DNA of 56,250 nucleotides from the NCBI GenBank assembly GCA_964531735.1, contig CAZHGD010000029.1, forward strand, positions 1 to 56,250, read 5' to 3'. Under the pieces are notes generated by a model. That model searched no databases. It saw only the letters and a program-made list of their open reading frames with translations, and had not been told where the DNA came from. Positions 1-7,896 of this stretch are shown in pieces. This DNA comes from CAZHGD01 sp964531735 (GTDB lineage Bacteria; Armatimonadota; UBA10988). Position 1 is the first letter of the stretch; each line of letters begins with the position of its first letter. The position numbers and the translations under genes are program-made.

Positions 1-54
1 GAAGAACACAGAGCCTGGAACATCATCTCCACGAATGCGGGCGCTGTATTTGCC

Positions 55-69
55 AGATCGGAAGAGCAC
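55..69. other. Probable Illumina adapter remnant (assembly artefact)
   Basis: The bases AGATCGGAAGAGCAC are identical to the first 15 bases of the Illumina TruSeq adapter, and the match stops at base 70. A chance match of this length in a window this size is very unlikely. The ~54 bases to its left are also less GC-rich than the rest. The simplest reading is that bases 1-69 are untrimmed read or adapter sequence joined to the genuine contig end, so nothing to the left of base 70 should be trusted as neighbouring sequence. Confidence 0.8.
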
Positions 70-969
70 CCGCTGCCGGCCAACGGCGTGGTCGGCGTGT
101 TCGCGCCGGGCCGGCCGGTCGACCCGCTCCTGCTCCGGCGCGGATTGGCCGCGCTGGCGGCGCAAGGCTACCGACTGCGCCTGAGCGAGCATCTGCGCGC
201 CGGCGTCGGCGGGCACGCCGGCACGGCCGCCCAGCGCGCCGGCGACCTGAACGCGCTGCTGGCCGACCCGGCGGTGCAGGCCGTCTGGTGTGCTCGTGGC
301 GGGCAGGGTACCGCGGACCTGCTCGGGGCCATCGACTGGGACCTGCTGGGCCGTCGCCGGCTGCCGCTGGTCGGCTATAGCGACGTGACGGTACTGCACC
401 TGGCGCAGTACCGCCGGCACCGACTGGTTGGCCTCTGTGCGCCGATGGTCGCCGAGCCGCACGGCTGGGCCGCGCCCGGCGGCCTGGGGCGTCACACGCT
501 GTCCGACCTGACTCGCTGGTTGCGGCTGGATCCGCCCCCGGCCGCGCTGCGTCTGCCCGCGGCCGGCCCCCACGTGGTGCGGTCGGGCCGGGCCACCGGC
601 CCCTTGCTGGGCGGCAATCTCTCCCGCGTGGTGCAGCTCCTGGGCAGCGAGTGGCTGCCGGACCTGCGCGGTGCCGTGCTGTTCCTGGAGGAGACCCACG
701 AGACGGCGGCCAGCGTCGAGACCATGCTCGACCGCCTGGCTGCGGCGGGGGTGTTCGACGGCGTCAGTGCGGTGCTGCTGGGCGACTTCACTGACTGCCT
801 GGGCCGCGAGCGCCTGGAGCGGGCGGTGCGTCGGCACGTCCGAGCCGGCCAGGTGCCCATCCTGTCGCGCCTGCCGTTCGGTCACGTGCTGCCGCGCGCC
901 ACGCTGCCGCATGGCGCGGTGGTGACGGTGACCTGCGACCCGCCGCAAGTCACCGTCACCGCTCCCTAG
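70..969 (+). CDS. ldcA: LD-carboxypeptidase (peptidase family S66), 5' end missing
   Basis: Family S66 serine peptidases cut the terminal D-Ala from muropeptide tetrapeptides during cytoplasmic peptidoglycan recycling. The nucleophile elbow GYSDVT is present (Ser codon 379-381). The other expected triad residues are a Glu in LFLEET (codon 688-690) and a His in FGHV (codon 883-885). The frame is open to the window edge, but the adapter-like sequence at 55-69 lies just upstream. An internal GTG at 88 exists, yet residues before it (PLPANG) resemble the usual family N-terminus, so the true start was probably lost at the junction. Just under 300 residues remain, near the family's normal length. 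It converges directly on the fucosidase gene with no gap. The family call is firm; the exact substrate is inferred. Confidence 0.85.
   Translation, partial: PLPANGVVGVFAPGRPVDPLLLRRGLAALAAQGYRLRLSEHLRAGVGGHAGTAAQRAGDLNALLADPAVQAVWCARGGQGTADLLGAIDWDLLGRRRLPLVGYSDVTVLHLAQYRRHRLVGLCAPMVAEPHGWAAPGGLGRHTLSDLTRWLRLDPPPAALRLPAAGPHVVRSGRATGPLLGGNLSRVVQLLGSEWLPDLRGAVLFLEETHETAASVETMLDRLAAAGVFDGVSAVLLGDFTDCLGRERLERAVRRHVRAGQVPILSRLPFGHVLPRATLPHGAVVTVTCDPPQVTVTAP
921..960. terminator. Stem-loop at the ldcA/fucosidase convergent junction
   Basis: GGTGACGGTGAC (921-932) pairs perfectly with GTCACCGTCACC (949-960) across a 16-base loop. It lies in the last codons of ldcA, just before the stop codon, where two genes converge with no spacer. 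There is no T-run, so it would be a non-canonical bidirectional terminator. Confidence 0.4.
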
Positions 970-2409
970 TCATGCCAAGGTGACCGCCAGGCACGGCGCG
1001 CACGGCGACACCTTGCCCTCCGGCAGCTTCACCTGCAGCGCGCCCGGCGCCTGCTGCCAGTCGAGTTGAGCGTCGCAGCCCAGCAGCTTCACGTCGCTGA
1101 CCTTGACGCCGCTGTCGGCACCCAGGCTGCACACCGCCGCCACGCGACCGGGCGGGTCCTTCATCTGGAAGGCGTAGACCGTGTTGCCCTTGGCGGTGAA
1201 GCGGAAGTCCTCCACCGTCCAGCGCACCTGGTCTTCCTTGAACGCGCCGGATTCGGGCCGCGTCGGACCTTCGCCCATCTGCTGCCACGGCCGGGTGCCG
1301 TAGATCCCCTCACCGTTCACGGCCATCCACTTGGCCATGACATCGAGGATGTGCAGGCACTGGTCGTCCAGGTGGCCGTCGGGCATCTGCGTGAAGTTGA
1401 GCAGCAGGTTGCCGTTCTTCGAGACGATGTCGACCAGCATCTCGATGACGTGCTCCGGCGTTTTGTAGACCTTGCGGCTGTCGAAGAACCAGCCCCCGAC
1501 GCAGGTGTCGGTCTGCCACGGGTGTTCGGCGATGTCGGGCCGTTGGCCGCGCTCGATGTCCAGCACGCCCACACGGTAGACGTCCGGGTTGGTGTCCTTC
1601 TGGTTGTAGACCGCCAGGTTGCTGCCGTTGAGCGCCGCCGAAGTGTTGTACAGGTGCGCGATGAGGCTCAGCCCGACCTCGCCGAACGGCACGCCGCCGT
1701 CGCTGTAGAACAGGTCTGGATGGTGCTGGTCGACCAGGTCCTTCATGCGCTCGAACCAGCGGTCGAACCACCACGGGTTGCTGGTGTACCAGCCGCCGCC
1801 GTCACTCTCGTCGTGGTTCGGCAGGTAGAAGTCCTGGAAGGCCGGATCGTTGCCGTCGTAGGGCACACCGGCATAGGGACCGCTCGCGTCGGCGTTCTTG
1901 TTCGGCCGGCTCCACCAGAACGCCGCGCCGAGGTGCTCGCTGACACCGAACTTGAGCCCGCGGCGTCGCGCGGCCTGTTCCCAGAGGCGGGTGATGTTCT
2001 TCTGCGGACCCATCTTCACCGCGTTCCAGCGGTGGTGCGTCGAGTCCCAGTTGTCGAAGTTGTCGTGGTGTACGGCCTGCGCCACGAAGTACTTCGCGCC
2101 GGCGGCCACATACCGGTCCATCAGCGCCTCAGCATCGAAGCACTCCGCCTTCCAGAGCTTGACGATGTCCTTGTAGCCGAACCTCGACGGATGACCGTAG
2201 ACGCGGCAATGGTGGTGGTAGGCCACATCGCCCGGCTGGTACATGCGCCGCGCGTACCAGTCGCCACACAGCGGCACACATTGCGGGCCCCAGTGCGCCC
2301 AGATGCCGAACTTGGCGTCACGGAACCACTCGGGGCAGGTGTAGGCGCGCAACGATTCCCAGGTGGGCTCGAAGCGACCAGGCGCGATGGGTTTGGTCGG
2401 GGTGCTCAT
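970..2409 (-). CDS. GH29 alpha-L-fucosidase
   Basis: This is a 479-residue glycoside hydrolase of family 29, which releases alpha-L-fucose from glycans by a retaining mechanism. The N-terminal FGIWAHWGP block, the HHDNF histidine pair and the catalytic region DLFYSDGG (nucleophile Asp237 by alignment to the family) are all visible. A small beta-rich domain follows the barrel from about residue 370. I see no signal peptide, so it probably works in the cytoplasm on imported oligosaccharides, unlike many secreted GH29 enzymes. The ATG has a GGAGG site. It lies 84 bases downstream of the stalk/propeller gene on the same strand and may be the third gene of that transcript. A second, divergent GH29 lies at 54278-55585. 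The family is clear; linkage preference is not. Confidence 0.88.
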   Translation of the reverse strand: MSTPTKPIAPGRFEPTWESLRAYTCPEWFRDAKFGIWAHWGPQCVPLCGDWYARRMYQPGDVAYHHHCRVYGHPSRFGYKDIVKLWKAECFDAEALMDRYVAAGAKYFVAQAVHHDNFDNWDSTHHRWNAVKMGPQKNITRLWEQAARRRGLKFGVSEHLGAAFWWSRPNKNADASGPYAGVPYDGNDPAFQDFYLPNHDESDGGGWYTSNPWWFDRWFERMKDLVDQHHPDLFYSDGGVPFGEVGLSLIAHLYNTSAALNGSNLAVYNQKDTNPDVYRVGVLDIERGQRPDIAEHPWQTDTCVGGWFFDSRKVYKTPEHVIEMLVDIVSKNGNLLLNFTQMPDGHLDDQCLHILDVMAKWMAVNGEGIYGTRPWQQMGEGPTRPESGAFKEDQVRWTVEDFRFTAKGNTVYAFQMKDPPGRVAAVCSLGADSGVKVSDVKLLGCDAQLDWQQAPGALQVKLPEGKVSPCAPCLAVTLA

Positions 2410-2493
2410 GCTGATGCCTCCGGATGATGGCGGTCGTCGTGCTGTTCGGGTATCGCGGCAAGGCTCCTGCCGCGGACTTGTTCGCGAGCCGGA

Positions 2494-3969
2494 CTACCGG
2501 CGACGGCGCCCGGCCACCGCCGGCTTGGAGCTCGGCCGCCACAGGTTGACCGGCCCTTGCGGCCCGCCCGTGGCGACGATGCCGCCATCCGGACTGACTG
2601 CCAGCGCCTCGCCCTCGAGACGGTCGATCAGCTTGCCGGTGACGCTGTTCCACAGCTTGGTCACCGGCTCCTTGACGCCGGTGGCGAGCATCCGCCCGTC
2701 GGGCGTGAACCAGGCGACCCAGTCCTCGAGCTGCGCGTACGGCTTGCCCGACGGCAGCCAACGCAGCCGCGTGAAGCCTTTGGCGGCGCGCGTGGCCAGC
2801 ATGCGGCCGTCCGGGCTGAAGTAGGGCTGGTCATTGTCCAGCGGGGCCACCGGCGTGGCCGCGGGCAGCGCGAACAACTGCGTCGGCCCTTCCTCGTGCC
2901 AGGTGGCGAACCAGCGTCCGTCGGGACAGAAGCCGAGAAACTGGCCCGAGACGGCGGGTGCCGCGGTGCCCGCGGGCAGTTCCCACAGGCGCACGCGGAA
3001 ATCGGCGGTGAGCGTGGCCAGGCGGCGCCCGTCCGGGCTGAACTCCGCGTGCATGCCCTCGACCTTGCACAGGCGCTGCTGGCTGGCCACATCCCAGACC
3101 AGGATGCCCTGGTCGGCGACCGTGGCCACCAGGCGCCCACCGGCGCCGAACGTCGGTCGGCCACCCTCGAACGTTGCCGACGCCTTGCCGCTGGGCACCT
3201 GGCACAGCCGCGTCGGGCCGCGCAACGTCCACACGGCCAGCCGGCCGTCGGGCAGGAACCGCATCTCGGCACCGTCGATGGCGCACAGCAGCCGGCCGCT
3301 GCCCGCGTCGTGCAGGTTCACCTTGCCCTGCCCCAGCACCGCCAGGTAGTGCCCGTCGGAGTTCAGCACCGGCAACAGGCCGGGCACCTGAGCCACCACC
3401 TCGCCCTGCACCAGATTGGTGACGTTGATCTTGCCCTTGTGCTCGGTGGCCAGCCAGCGCGAGTTGCCACTGAACACCGGGTCGACGCCGTCGACGATGA
3501 GGAACGACTCGGCGCCGGGGCTCCAGTCGGCAGCCACCGGGATCAGCAGACCCCGTGCACCGTCACGCAACCGAGCCTGACCCGGTGAGCCCTGGAACCA
3601 CACGCCGAGGCCGAAGGCCTCGGCCAGTGGGCGCAACGGCACGAACAACAGGCTGAGCTCGATCAGCGGCGGTTGGCCGAGTTCCACCTCCTCGCCGTTG
3701 AGCTGGCCGTGCGGCTCGCCGAGCGTCAGCTCCAACTGGACGTCGGTGCCCGCCCGCCGACCGACGACCAGCATCTTGCCCGCGGCCTGGTCCCAGCGGT
3801 AGCTGAGGTGCAGCCAGTCGAACAGCGGGCGGGCAGGCACCATGACGACGTTGGCCGAACGCCAAGCCCACACCGGCGTGGACAGCGTCTCGTCGGCACC
3901 ATGCCCCGCAGAGAGCATCCCGGCCAGTACGCACACCAGCCAACCGCAGCGGCCACTGATCGCTCTCAC
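2494..3969 (-). CDS. Secreted protein: copper-amine-oxidase-type stalk domain plus beta-propeller
   Basis: About 491 residues. A signal peptide (hydrophobic GWLVCVLAGML, then AGHGA) is followed by a copper-amine-oxidase N-terminal-like domain at about 30-150 (the VPARPLFDWL and FVPLRPLAEAFG motifs). The rest is a string of WD40/YVTN-like blades marked by recurring SPDGR and TPDGR turns. The stalk domain usually binds cell wall or ligand. The propeller suggests a binding scaffold and I see no catalytic site. I chose the GTG at 3969 because it gives a clean signal peptide and overlaps the TGA of the DegT gene by 4 bases, which indicates translational coupling. A longer frame begins at 4095, but its extra residues are only the shadow of the DegT gene. 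The function is unknown, though it is probably made together with the aminotransferase. Confidence 0.75.
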   Translation of the reverse strand: MRAISGRCGWLVCVLAGMLSAGHGADETLSTPVWAWRSANVVMVPARPLFDWLHLSYRWDQAAGKMLVVGRRAGTDVQLELTLGEPHGQLNGEEVELGQPPLIELSLLFVPLRPLAEAFGLGVWFQGSPGQARLRDGARGLLIPVAADWSPGAESFLIVDGVDPVFSGNSRWLATEHKGKINVTNLVQGEVVAQVPGLLPVLNSDGHYLAVLGQGKVNLHDAGSGRLLCAIDGAEMRFLPDGRLAVWTLRGPTRLCQVPSGKASATFEGGRPTFGAGGRLVATVADQGILVWDVASQQRLCKVEGMHAEFSPDGRRLATLTADFRVRLWELPAGTAAPAVSGQFLGFCPDGRWFATWHEEGPTQLFALPAATPVAPLDNDQPYFSPDGRMLATRAAKGFTRLRWLPSGKPYAQLEDWVAWFTPDGRMLATGVKEPVTKLWNSVTGKLIDRLEGEALAVSPDGGIVATGGPQGPVNLWRPSSKPAVAGRRRR

Positions 3970-5207
3970 CGCACCCACGCCTTCTGGATCTTGCCGATGG
4001 CCGTGGCGATGTCGTCCATGTCGCCGGCCGGTCCGATCAACTGGTTCTGGGTGAACCAGACGCTCTCTGCCAGAATGCGTTCGGTGTTCGGGCACGGCTC
4101 CGCCCGGTAGCGCTCCGGGTACTTGCTCGCCACCATCTGCAGGCCGTCCTGATCGCTGAGCAGACGATCATAGCCGGAACCGCAGGCAATGCCCTCAGCG
4201 CGCAGCGCCGCCAGGAACTCCTCGCGACTGTGGCCGCCGAAGCCGTCCGGCGAGTAGCGGCTCATGTACAGGTGGTAGGCGTGCCGGCCGCAGTAGGACT
4301 TGCGGACCGGCGGCGTGAACCCGTCGATGGACGCCAGCAGTTCGTTGAGGTAGCGACCGTTGGCGTCGCGCCGCTCGGTCTCCTCGTCCAGCACCTCCAG
4401 ACGAGCCAACAGCAGCGCTGCCATGTACTCGTTCGACCGGTAGTTCCACCCGAGCCGCGGATGCTCCCAGCGCTCGCCGCCCGGGAACCGGCCGATATTC
4501 AGATATGCAAAGGCCCGGTTGAACACATCGGCCGACTGGCAGGTCACCAGGCCGCCTTCACCGCTGGTCAGGTTCTTGCTGCTCTGGTAGCTGAAACCGG
4601 CGCAGTCGCCCAGGCTGCCGACCTGCCGCTCGTGGTGCTTGGCGCCATGGGCCTGGGCACAGTCCTCAATCAGGGCCAGGTGATGACGTTCGGCAATGGC
4701 GCGCAAGGCCGCCATGTCCGCCGGATGTCCGCCGAGGTGGACCGCCATGATGCCGACCGTCTGCGGACCGATGGCGGCTTCGACCGCCGCCGGCAGCACG
4801 TTGTGGTCGTCGAGGTCCACGTCGACCAGGCAGATGCCGGTCTGCAGCGCCAGCGGCGCGCCGGCACTGGCAATGAACGTGTAGTTGGGGCAGATCATCT
4901 CGCCGGCAAAGCCCAGGCCGTCGGCGTCCAGCGCACCGGCCACGGCGCACTGCAACGCATCGGTGCCGTGGCTGCACAGCACCGCATGGCTGACGCCGCC
5001 GTACTCGCACCAGCGCCGCTCGAACTCGCGGGCCATCGGGTTCGGCAGGCCCTCGACCCGGCTGAGGTAGACCTGCTTCAGGCGGGGCCCGACGGACGTC
5101 TCCCACAGCTCCTCGGAGACCACCGGCCAAGCCGGCCAACCGGTCTGGCGGACCGGCGTGCCACCGTCGATCGCCAGCTTCCCCGCGGTACCAACTGCAC
5201 CAGCCAT
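3966..5207 (-). CDS. DegT/DnrJ/EryC1/StrS family PLP-dependent aminotransferase
   Basis: A fold-type I PLP enzyme of 413 residues. Members aminate nucleotide-linked keto-sugars in the making of surface polysaccharides and antibiotics. Visible features are the internal-aldimine lysine in SYQSSKNLTSGEGG (Lys211), the cofactor-ring Asp in EDCAQAHGA (Asp182) and SHGTDAL near residue 80 for phosphate contact. The starting ATG is 36 bases below a strong promoter (5244-5272) and has a short AGG-type ribosome site. Its stop overlaps the GTG of the secreted stalk/propeller gene. No sugar nucleotidyltransferase or glycosyltransferase is nearby, so the substrate cannot be named. Some members of this superfamily act as dehydratases or regulators, but the retained lysine favours a transaminase. 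Confidence 0.87.
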   Translation of the reverse strand: MAGAVGTAGKLAIDGGTPVRQTGWPAWPVVSEELWETSVGPRLKQVYLSRVEGLPNPMAREFERRWCEYGGVSHAVLCSHGTDALQCAVAGALDADGLGFAGEMICPNYTFIASAGAPLALQTGICLVDVDLDDHNVLPAAVEAAIGPQTVGIMAVHLGGHPADMAALRAIAERHHLALIEDCAQAHGAKHHERQVGSLGDCAGFSYQSSKNLTSGEGGLVTCQSADVFNRAFAYLNIGRFPGGERWEHPRLGWNYRSNEYMAALLLARLEVLDEETERRDANGRYLNELLASIDGFTPPVRKSYCGRHAYHLYMSRYSPDGFGGHSREEFLAALRAEGIACGSGYDRLLSDQDGLQMVASKYPERYRAEPCPNTERILAESVWFTQNQLIGPAGDMDDIATAIGKIQKAWVR

Positions 5208-5243
5208 CGAACCTGCTCCCGACCCACGAAGGGCCGGCCTCGG

Positions 5244-5272
5244 AGTCTACGGGATTGCCGAGGCAGGGTCAA
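5244..5272 (-). promoter_or_regulatory. Sigma70-type promoter of the DegT operon
   Basis: On the minus strand TTGACC (5272-5267), an exact 17-base spacer, then TAGACT (5249-5244). The start codon is 36 bases further on, leaving room for a leader with a ribosome site. It lies back to back with the prmC promoter. The same -10 hexamer occurs at 33429-33434 and 56153-56158. Confidence 0.75.
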
Positions 5273-5296
5273 CCGTCCGGCGAGGCCCGCACCGGC

Positions 5297-5325
5297 TTGA
5301 CAGCCCCGCTGGGCGCCCTGACAAT
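5297..5325 (+). promoter_or_regulatory. Sigma70-type promoter of prmC, probably leaderless
   Basis: TTGACA (5297-5302), a 17-base spacer and GACAAT (5320-5325). The prmC ATG begins at 5332, only 6 bases after the -10, and no Shine-Dalgarno sequence intervenes. Transcription would therefore start at or next to the ATG. Confidence 0.7.
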
Positions 5326-5331
5326 CTCGGC

Positions 5332-6210
5332 ATGACTTGCTCAGCGCCGTCGGTCAGCCAACTGCTACTGGCAGGCGAACAGCGCCTGCGCGGCGCCGGC
5401 ATTGGTGAAGCGCGCCTCGACGCCGAACTGCTCCTGGCCGAGGCGCTGGGCACCACGCGCGGCCTGCTGCGGCTGCACCGTGACCCGGTGCGACCAGAGG
5501 CCGTCGAGTTGTACGAAGCCTGGCTGGGCCGGCGCGAGCGGCGCGAGCCGTTGCCCTACCTCATCGGCTGGCAGGAGTTCATGGGCCTGCGACTGACCGT
5601 GGACCGGCGCGTCCTGGTGCCGCGTTGGGACAGCGAGCCGCTGATCGAGGCGACGGTGACCGAACTGCAAGGCAGGTCGGGTCCGTTGTGCATCGCCGAT
5701 CTGTGTACCGGCAGTGGAGCGTGGGCCGTGGCCCTGGCCACTTTGCTGCCGGCGGCCGAGGTCTGGGCGAGCGATCTGAGCGGCGAGGCCGCGGCCCTGG
5801 CGACTGACAACGCCGCGCGGCTCGGTCTGGCCGAGCGCGTCCACGTGCTGGTCGGCGACCTGGCCGCGCCGTTGTCGGCCGCCGGTCTCGACGGCCGGTG
5901 CGCCGCGGTGGTCTGCAACCCACCGTATGTGACCGCCGCCGAACTGGCGGCGGCCGAGCCGGAGGTCAGCGAGTGGGAACCGCGTCTGGCCCTGGATGGC
6001 GGCGCCGACGGCCTGGCGGTGCTACGGCGCGTCGCGGCGGAGACCGCCCGTCTGTTGGTGCCCGGCGGACTGCTGGTGGTGGAGTGCGGCGACCATCAGG
6101 CCGGCGCGACCGCGGACCTGCTGCGGGCGGCCGGTTGGCGCGTCGATCGCGTTCTGCACGACCTGGGCCGGCGTGAGCGCGGTGTGCTGGCGTACCGCGA
6201 GGAGGACTGA
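5332..6210 (+). CDS. prmC: Peptide chain release factor N5-glutamine methyltransferase
   Basis: PrmC (HemK) methylates the GGQ glutamine of release factors using S-adenosylmethionine in the cytoplasm. The 292-residue protein has the usual N-terminal helical domain (about 1-85), then a class I methyltransferase domain with the cofactor loop ADLCTGSGAWAVALA and the signature NPPY at residues 196-199, which holds the target glutamine amide. The ATG at 5332 was chosen because the promoter -10 ends 6 bases before it and the family N-terminus starts there; upstream codons are unlike the family. It is the first gene of prmC-tsaC-TPR, and its TGA overlaps the tsaC ATG. No prfA lies upstream here, unlike in many genomes. 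Confidence 0.93.
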   Translation: MTCSAPSVSQLLLAGEQRLRGAGIGEARLDAELLLAEALGTTRGLLRLHRDPVRPEAVELYEAWLGRRERREPLPYLIGWQEFMGLRLTVDRRVLVPRWDSEPLIEATVTELQGRSGPLCIADLCTGSGAWAVALATLLPAAEVWASDLSGEAAALATDNAARLGLAERVHVLVGDLAAPLSAAGLDGRCAAVVCNPPYVTAAELAAAEPEVSEWEPRLALDGGADGLAVLRRVAAETARLLVPGGLLVVECGDHQAGATADLLRAAGWRVDRVLHDLGRRERGVLAYREED

Positions 6211-6833
6211 TGGAGCGTCTGGCCCCGGCGACGGCGGGCTTGACCGACGAGCAGTTGGCGCAACTGGCGGCGGTGCTGGACGCCGGCGGCGTGGCACTGG
6301 TCCCGACGGAGACGGTCTACGGGGTCGTCGCTCGGCTGGACTCGGTGGCTGGTGTGGCGGCCCTGCGTGAGGCCAAACGGCGCGATGCCGACAAGCCGCT
6401 GCAGGTGCTGGTGGCCGACTCGCGCACGGCGCGGGCCCTGGCGTGCCGCTGGCCGGAGGCCGCCGAGCGGCTGGCACTCGCGTTCTGGCCCGGACCGCTG
6501 ACGCTGGTCGTGCCGGCCGCGGCGGCCGTGCCACCGGCGGTGCGCGCGGCCGATGGGACGGTCGGCTTGCGTTGCCCCGACCACGCGCTGATGCGGCAGA
6601 TCCTGGCACTCACGGGCCCGTTGGCGGCGTCGAGCGCGAATCTGGCGGGCGAGCCGCCCGCGGTGACAAACCAGGCGGCCGTGGCCGCACTGGGCGGGGC
6701 CGCAGCGGTGGCCGTCGATGCCGGCGGCCTTGTTGCGGGTGTACCCTCGACGGTCGTGCGGGTGACCGGCGAGGGCCTCGAGGTGCTGCGTGAAGGCGCG
6801 TTGAGCCGGGCCGAGGTGATGCCGTATGGATAG
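6210..6833 (+). CDS. tsaC: Threonylcarbamoyl-AMP synthase (Sua5/YrdC/YwlC family)
   Basis: It makes threonylcarbamoyl-AMP from threonine, bicarbonate and ATP, the first step of the t6A37 modification of ANN-decoding tRNAs. The 207-residue protein is a single YrdC domain without the extra Sua5 C-terminal domain. It shows LVPTETVYGV near residue 35, the basic KRRDADKPLQVLV stretch that grips the nucleotide, and SSANLAGEPP near residue 145. The ATG overlaps the prmC stop (TGATG), so translation is coupled. The prmC-tsaC pairing is common in bacteria and supports both calls. Its own end overlaps the following TPR gene by 8 bases. Confidence 0.93.
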   Translation: MERLAPATAGLTDEQLAQLAAVLDAGGVALVPTETVYGVVARLDSVAGVAALREAKRRDADKPLQVLVADSRTARALACRWPEAAERLALAFWPGPLTLVVPAAAAVPPAVRAADGTVGLRCPDHALMRQILALTGPLAASSANLAGEPPAVTNQAAVAALGGAAAVAVDAGGLVAGVPSTVVRVTGEGLEVLREGALSRAEVMPYG

Positions 6834-7824
6834 CGCGGGCACAACCAGACGCTGGGGCTGGGAGCACGTGTTCCTGCTGGCCCTGCTGCTGCTGGCCTCA
6901 GCGCGAGCCGGCTGGCAGCCGGGGAGCCTGGGCCGGTTGGCGGCCGCGCTTCGCGGATGGGGCCTGGCCGGTGAGCTGGCAGCGCTGACCGAGCGGCCGG
7001 CCACGGATCCGCCACGAGTCGGAGTGTTGGCGGCGGGTCTGGGCGCGCTACGGCCCGGCGATGGCCGCTGGGAGCGTGCCGTGGCGGCGCTGCAACTAGC
7101 GGCCTACCAGCGGGCCAAGCGGCCACGCGAGGCCCTGGCAGTGGCCGACGACCTGCTGCGTCGGCAGGTTTTGCCCGGGCGCGACGCCTGGCTGGCGCTG
7201 GAGGCCGGCCGAGCACTGCTACAGGCCAAGCGGGCCCCGGAGGCCTTCAACGTGGCCTACACCGCGGCCATGGGCAGCCCCTGGTCGGCCGGGGTGCAGG
7301 CGTCGCTACGGCGGCTGATGGCCGGCTGCCTTGACCAGATGGGCCAGACCAAGGGGGCCGAGGTCATCTACCGCGGCTTGCTGTCGGCGTCACCGGACGA
7401 TGCCGACGCGCTCAACGAACTGGCGTACCACCTGGCGCTGGCCGGCGCGCACCTCGGCGAGGCGGAGCAGTTGGCGCGCCGGGCGCTGGCGTTGCAGCAG
7501 GCATCGGCGTTGCGCGTCGCCCTGGGCCGGCGCAGCTACCGCGCCGCGCGGGCCGCCTACCTGGACACCCTCGGTTGGGTGCTGCACAAGGCCGATCGGC
7601 ACGATGAGGCCGAACAGGCCCTGCGGCAGGCGGTGCGCCTGGCGGAGCCCGAGCCGCAGGCCGAGATCCTGGCGCATCTGGCGCGCGTCCTCTACGACGC
7701 CGGTGACGAAAGCGAGGCCGCCGACCTGGCCCGGCGCGCGTTGCAGCAGGACCCCGAGCTGGGCGAAGCACGGCAGTTGCTGGACCGCATCCACGGCCCG
7801 CGGCCGGAGGGTCAGGTCGGCTGA
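6826..7824 (+). CDS. TPR-repeat protein with N-terminal membrane anchor or signal
   Basis: 332 residues. An N-terminal hydrophobic stretch (HVFLLALLLLASARAGW, about 14-30) is either a signal peptide or a single membrane anchor. The rest is alanine- and leucine-rich helical repeats typical of TPR, clearest from about 165 onward (DALNELAYHLALAGAHLGEAEQLARRAL and the two helices after it). TPRs are protein-binding scaffolds and nothing here points to catalysis. The ATG has a GAGGTG site and lies inside the end of tsaC, so it is co-transcribed with the translation-modification genes, though no functional link is evident. The partner is unknown. Confidence 0.75.
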   Translation: MDSAGTTRRWGWEHVFLLALLLLASARAGWQPGSLGRLAAALRGWGLAGELAALTERPATDPPRVGVLAAGLGALRPGDGRWERAVAALQLAAYQRAKRPREALAVADDLLRRQVLPGRDAWLALEAGRALLQAKRAPEAFNVAYTAAMGSPWSAGVQASLRRLMAGCLDQMGQTKGAEVIYRGLLSASPDDADALNELAYHLALAGAHLGEAEQLARRALALQQASALRVALGRRSYRAARAAYLDTLGWVLHKADRHDEAEQALRQAVRLAEPEPQAEILAHLARVLYDAGDESEAADLARRALQQDPELGEARQLLDRIHGPRPEGQVG

Positions 7825-7896
7825 CGCGAGCGCGTGGAGGAGTTGCCCGGCACGGTCACGAACCCGCACCGCCAGTGATTGACGGAGCCTGTTGTG

